Shown in pieces: positions 14,827 through 17,268 of a stretch of DNA of 17,268 bases. Position 1 is the stretch's first letter. Every line of letters begins with the position of its first letter. A program made the position numbers and the translations under genes. The stretch comes from Planctomycetota bacterium (GTDB lineage Bacteria > Planctomycetota > GCA-002687715 > DRQF01): contig JAJRYU010000284.1 of the NCBI GenBank assembly GCA_024275615.1, forward strand, positions 1 through 17,268, in the 5' to 3' direction. The notes beneath the pieces are model-generated. The model ran no database searches, was not told where the DNA came from, and saw nothing but the letters and a program-made list of their open reading frames with translations.

Positions 14827-16313
14827 GACTTTTGCGGCTCAAGGTCCGGTTTCTCGTCCAAGTGTTGTTCTTCGTGGTATTCGAAGTCCGTGTTCACAGC
14901 CCAGATATCGTGGCTAGCACCCTGCATGTTCCAAACGGCCATCATCGCCGTCAGCATCGAGTGGTCTTGATTGTTATATTTGTGCATACCGTTGCGGCCC
15001 ACGGGGTGCAAATTGTCGATTCCGTCCAAGTAGCTTCGGGCGACGTCGAGGTGGCCGCGGTATGCGGAATCATAGATGGGGTAGGCCTTTTCTTGGCGAA
15101 TAACGCAGCCGTCAAAGACCTTGTCTTTGTCGGCGAGACCAAGTTGCGAAATTTCCTTGGTAGCGAGGGCGACTAGGTCAGCATCATCCATTGTCCACAG
15201 ACCGTCGCCTTCAAAGCAAAAATATTCCAAACCCAAACAGGTCTTGCCCTCTTCCGGGATCATCGCTTTGGACCAGTTGTTGAAGTTCTGGACACGGCCC
15301 ACTTTGACGCCGGGTGTGTGGATGTAGATCCAGTTATCGGGGAAGATGTCTTCTTGATCGAGCATGAGAGCGACCACGAGGAAATCTCGATAGCGGAGCC
15401 CTTCACCTCCGGATTTTGCATCTTCAGGAGCGTGATCTGCGAGAGAACGGATTAGCGTGCGGATAGGCATTGTCGAAATGAAGTGGTCACCTTCAATTCG
15501 TTCTTTTCCGTTCACGCCATCGGTGTGCACAGCAACGACTCGCCCATCTTCTACTTCCAAACTTGTGCCGCGAGTTTCCATGATGACCTGACTACCCATG
15601 CCATTGATGAGGTCAGTGCAAGACTCCCACATTTGTCCTGGCCCCAGCCGCGGATATTCGAAGGAGTCGATCAGGCTTTTGATTTTGGTCGACCGCTTGT
15701 TCATAGCCGCGGCGTTGAGGATAGCTTTTCCCAACGACAGATTCTGAATTCTCTGAGCTGCCCATTCGGCACGAATCTCAGTGCATGGGATGCCCCAGAC
15801 TTTCTCAGTGTAGGTCTTGAAGAATATATTGTAGAGCCGTTTGCCAAACCGGTTCGAGACCCATTGTTCAAAATTGTCTTCGATGGGAGAGGGCTTGATC
15901 TGAGCCATGGCGTAGCTGAGGACAATCGCGATGGCGTTAAATATGCCCAAACCTTGAAGGGCGTTTTTGGCTTTGAGTGGGTAATCGAAGAACTTGCCCA
16001 AATAGTGAATGCGGCTCATTCGGGGCACGCTCATGAAGTCGTCGTTCAAAATCTCGAGCCAAAGATCTTGAACAGGCTTGATCTTGGTGAAGAATCTATG
16101 TCCGCCGATATCGAATCGATAACCTTTGTAAGTCGCAGTCTTCGAGATGCCGCCGACAATGTTGTCTGCCTCAAGTACGGTGACTCTCTGCCCAGCTTTG
16201 GCCAGCTGATAGGCCGCGGTGAGTCCAGCCGGACCGCCTCCTATGACGACGGTGTGGTCGCCCGGTTTGAGGCGCCGTACCGAGCGGCTGTCAAGAGATG
16301 GGGATTCGGTCAT
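14823..16313 (-). CDS. FAD-dependent oxidoreductase/UDP-galactopyranose mutase-like protein (496 aa)
   Basis: FAD binding is expected from GGGPAG (25-30) and E48 at the end of the second strand. Further segments match the large relatives of UDP-galactopyranose mutase: GYRFDIGGHRFFTK, FFDYPLK, EKVWGIPCTEI, KAYPIYD and near the C-terminus GRNGMHKYNNQDHSML. Members of this group are often found in exopolysaccharide loci; UDP-galactopyranose mutase itself makes the furanose form of galactose, but this protein is longer (about 370-400 residues is usual for the mutase) and its reaction is unproven. It is the first gene of the right-hand operon, with a poor Shine-Dalgarno site before ATG 16313. It shares motif order with the flavoprotein at 1395-2804, so the two operons carry paralogues. 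Confidence 0.87.
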   Translation of the reverse strand: MTESPSLDSRSVRRLKPGDHTVVIGGGPAGLTAAYQLAKAGQRVTVLEADNIVGGISKTATYKGYRFDIGGHRFFTKIKPVQDLWLEILNDDFMSVPRMSRIHYLGKFFDYPLKAKNALQGLGIFNAIAIVLSYAMAQIKPSPIEDNFEQWVSNRFGKRLYNIFFKTYTEKVWGIPCTEIRAEWAAQRIQNLSLGKAILNAAAMNKRSTKIKSLIDSFEYPRLGPGQMWESCTDLINGMGSQVIMETRGTSLEVEDGRVVAVHTDGVNGKERIEGDHFISTMPIRTLIRSLADHAPEDAKSGGEGLRYRDFLVVALMLDQEDIFPDNWIYIHTPGVKVGRVQNFNNWSKAMIPEEGKTCLGLEYFCFEGDGLWTMDDADLVALATKEISQLGLADKDKVFDGCVIRQEKAYPIYDSAYRGHLDVARSYLDGIDNLHPVGRNGMHKYNNQDHSMLTAMMAVWNMQGASHDIWAVNTDFEYHEEQHLDEKPDLEPQKS

Positions 16314-16345
16314 GAGCCTAAGCTTTCGATCGTCCGTTGTTGTCT

Positions 16346-16367
16346 AAAAAAAGCCTGCCCCTCGGCT
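16346..16367 (-). terminator. Possible weak intrinsic terminator between the metallophosphoesterase and the polysaccharide operon
   Basis: On the - strand AGCC (16364-16367) and GGCT (16352-16355) can pair across an 8-base loop and are followed by seven Ts (16346-16352). This is downstream of the metallophosphoesterase stop and 33 bases before the flavoprotein ATG. The stem is short, so efficiency is doubtful; if real, the promoter of the operon must lie very close to it. The rest of this 163-base gap shows no gene and no promoter I can defend. Confidence 0.4.
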
Positions 16368-16476
16368 CCAAAGATCGTACTAGCAGCACAACTTCTTGAG
16401 GCTTCGGTTCAATTGTCTCGGCAATTGCATGGTAGCTACGCCAGCATTGTGCCTGCTTCCTACAGTATTTCGAGCA

Positions 16477-17007
16477 TTACTGTGGAATTTCTCTGCTTTG
16501 AATTGTAATGAGTACCACCTCAGGAGGGCAGAACAACCTGAGTCTTGGTGCATAATTACCCTCCATGCCGATGCCTGCTGTGACATTGATCAGATGATCC
16601 TCATAAGTTCTCAATCCCCGCGCATATTGGCGTGGCAAGGAACTCAAGGTTAAGAGCGCACCATAGCCCGGAAGGACTATTTGGCCACCATGTGTGTGCC
16701 CCGCGACATGCAGGTCGACGTTCTTGCCAATCATTCGTGTTGTGACATCCGGAACGTGACTTGCAACAATGAGGATTTCATTCTTTGGTTTGGGAACATC
16801 AAGTAGTTCTAGATCTGGAGCATGAACATCGAACCCAACGATCCTGATTCTCTGGCCGTTTGGCAAAGTGAAACGACTGTCCGTATTGCGCAAGTGTATG
16901 AGATTGAGACCCCGAAAAACGTCCGCCCGTAGGGCACTTGGTTCTGCATGACCGTCGACGACAACGATGCCAAGTCGAGGGTGTAGGCTTGCCAAGAATT
17001 GCCTTGC
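16477..17007 (-). pseudogene. Metallophosphoesterase, C-terminal part, separated by an in-frame TAA
   Basis: These codons hold the rest of a calcineurin-like metallophosphoesterase of the membrane-linked YkoQ/YaeI type, in the same frame as the upstream fragment and following it directly. Visible motifs are ASHVPD (where the family usually has a His-containing LxHxPD), the diagnostic GHTHGGQ, and the closing VTAGIGMEGNYAPRLRL. The region that normally reads GNHE/D is VVDGHAE here, so one expected Asn is not present. The frame continues to TAA 16477-16479. A TTG at 16995 might start it, but the piece lacks the first two metal-binding motifs and would be inactive alone. Confidence 0.72.
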
Positions 17008-17268
17008 TTATGCCACAGCGGGTGCAGGGTCATTGAATGGGCCGGCGATGTAGTCTCCGGTGAAAATGACGAGATCTGGGTTGAATGCGTTCACAAGAGC
17101 CGCTGCTTTGGCCTCCCGTTGACAAAAGCCCACAGTTTGCAGATCGGAAACATGGGCGATTCTCAGGTTGGCGCCGCCTTGCCAGTTCGACAGAACGATC
17201 GTCTCGTGCCGTGCTTCAAGATCATTCGGAGTAATGAAAAGAGCGTAAGCCACGGTCGCGAGGATGGC
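17008..17268 (-). pseudogene. Metallophosphoesterase, N-terminal part, ended by an in-frame TAA (5' end outside window)
   Basis: The frame is open to the right edge, so the true start is outside; the first visible residues (AILATVAYALFI) look like the end of a membrane helix, as is common at the N-terminus of this family. Then come the metal-binding motifs HVSDLQ (usually SDLH, here Gln) and FTGDYI. Translation stops at TAA 17008-17010, but the next codons carry on the same protein without a frame change. As it stands the gene cannot make a complete enzyme. Either it is a young pseudogene, or the stop is a sequence error. It precedes, on the same strand, the polysaccharide operon. Confidence 0.7.

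Noticed and set aside
15483..16508. Open frame of 341 codons on the + strand, antisense to the N-terminal half of the 496-residue flavoprotein
   Set aside because: The flavoprotein has full motif support; the antisense translation has none and simply mirrors its codon bias.
6392..17010. TAA reassigned to an amino acid in this organism
   Set aside because: Several other genes in the window end naturally at TAA at family-typical lengths, for example the PilZ and deacetylase genes.

Overview
The window looks like a Gram-negative-type bacterial chromosome of moderate G+C, judged by eye. It has lipoprotein and Sec signal peptides, PilZ c-di-GMP receptors, Shine-Dalgarno sites and a standard genetic code. 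I cannot name the taxon; the mix of gene families would fit a Planctomycetota/PVC or Myxococcota-like lineage, but that is a guess. No phage, IS element, CRISPR array, tRNA or rRNA is visible. Coding density is high, and the longest gap between genes is 163 bases.

Left block (1-5248, + strand) is one compact operon that enters from outside the window. In order it holds the C-terminal part of an NDP-sugar epimerase/dehydratase, a membrane-anchored GT2 glycosyltransferase, a UDP-galactopyranose-mutase-like flavoprotein, a complete GTP 3',8-cyclase MoaA, and an unusual fusion of a lipoprotein rhodanese domain to a sterol-desaturase/fatty-acid-hydroxylase membrane domain. It converges on the following - strand genes with only 17 bases between stop codons.

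Middle block (5266-9896, - strand) holds housekeeping and envelope genes: a protein with two PilZ domains, a RecQ helicase whose HRDC domain is cut off by a single in-frame TAA, a secreted S41-family peptidase, and a small secreted Tyr/His/Gly-rich protein with its own likely promoter and a hairpin after its stop.

Right block (9971-16313, - strand) is a second polysaccharide operon. Transcription order is a UDP-galactopyranose-mutase-like flavoprotein (paralogue of the left one), two GT4 glycosyltransferases, an NDP-sugar epimerase, a polysaccharide deacetylase and two paralogous small membrane proteins. Four of the six junctions are 4-base stop/start overlaps, which suggests translational coupling. 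Upstream of it, at the window edge, is a metallophosphoesterase gene also broken by one in-frame TAA.

Taken together, the two operons probably build a cell-surface or exported polysaccharide: sugar-nucleotide epimerisation, flavoprotein-dependent sugar remodelling, glycosyl transfer and N-deacetylation. The points most worth a second look are the rhodanese-hydroxylase fusion next to moaA, the two separate in-frame TAA interruptions, the tandem small membrane proteins closing the polysaccharide operon, and the Tyr/His/Gly-rich secreted protein.
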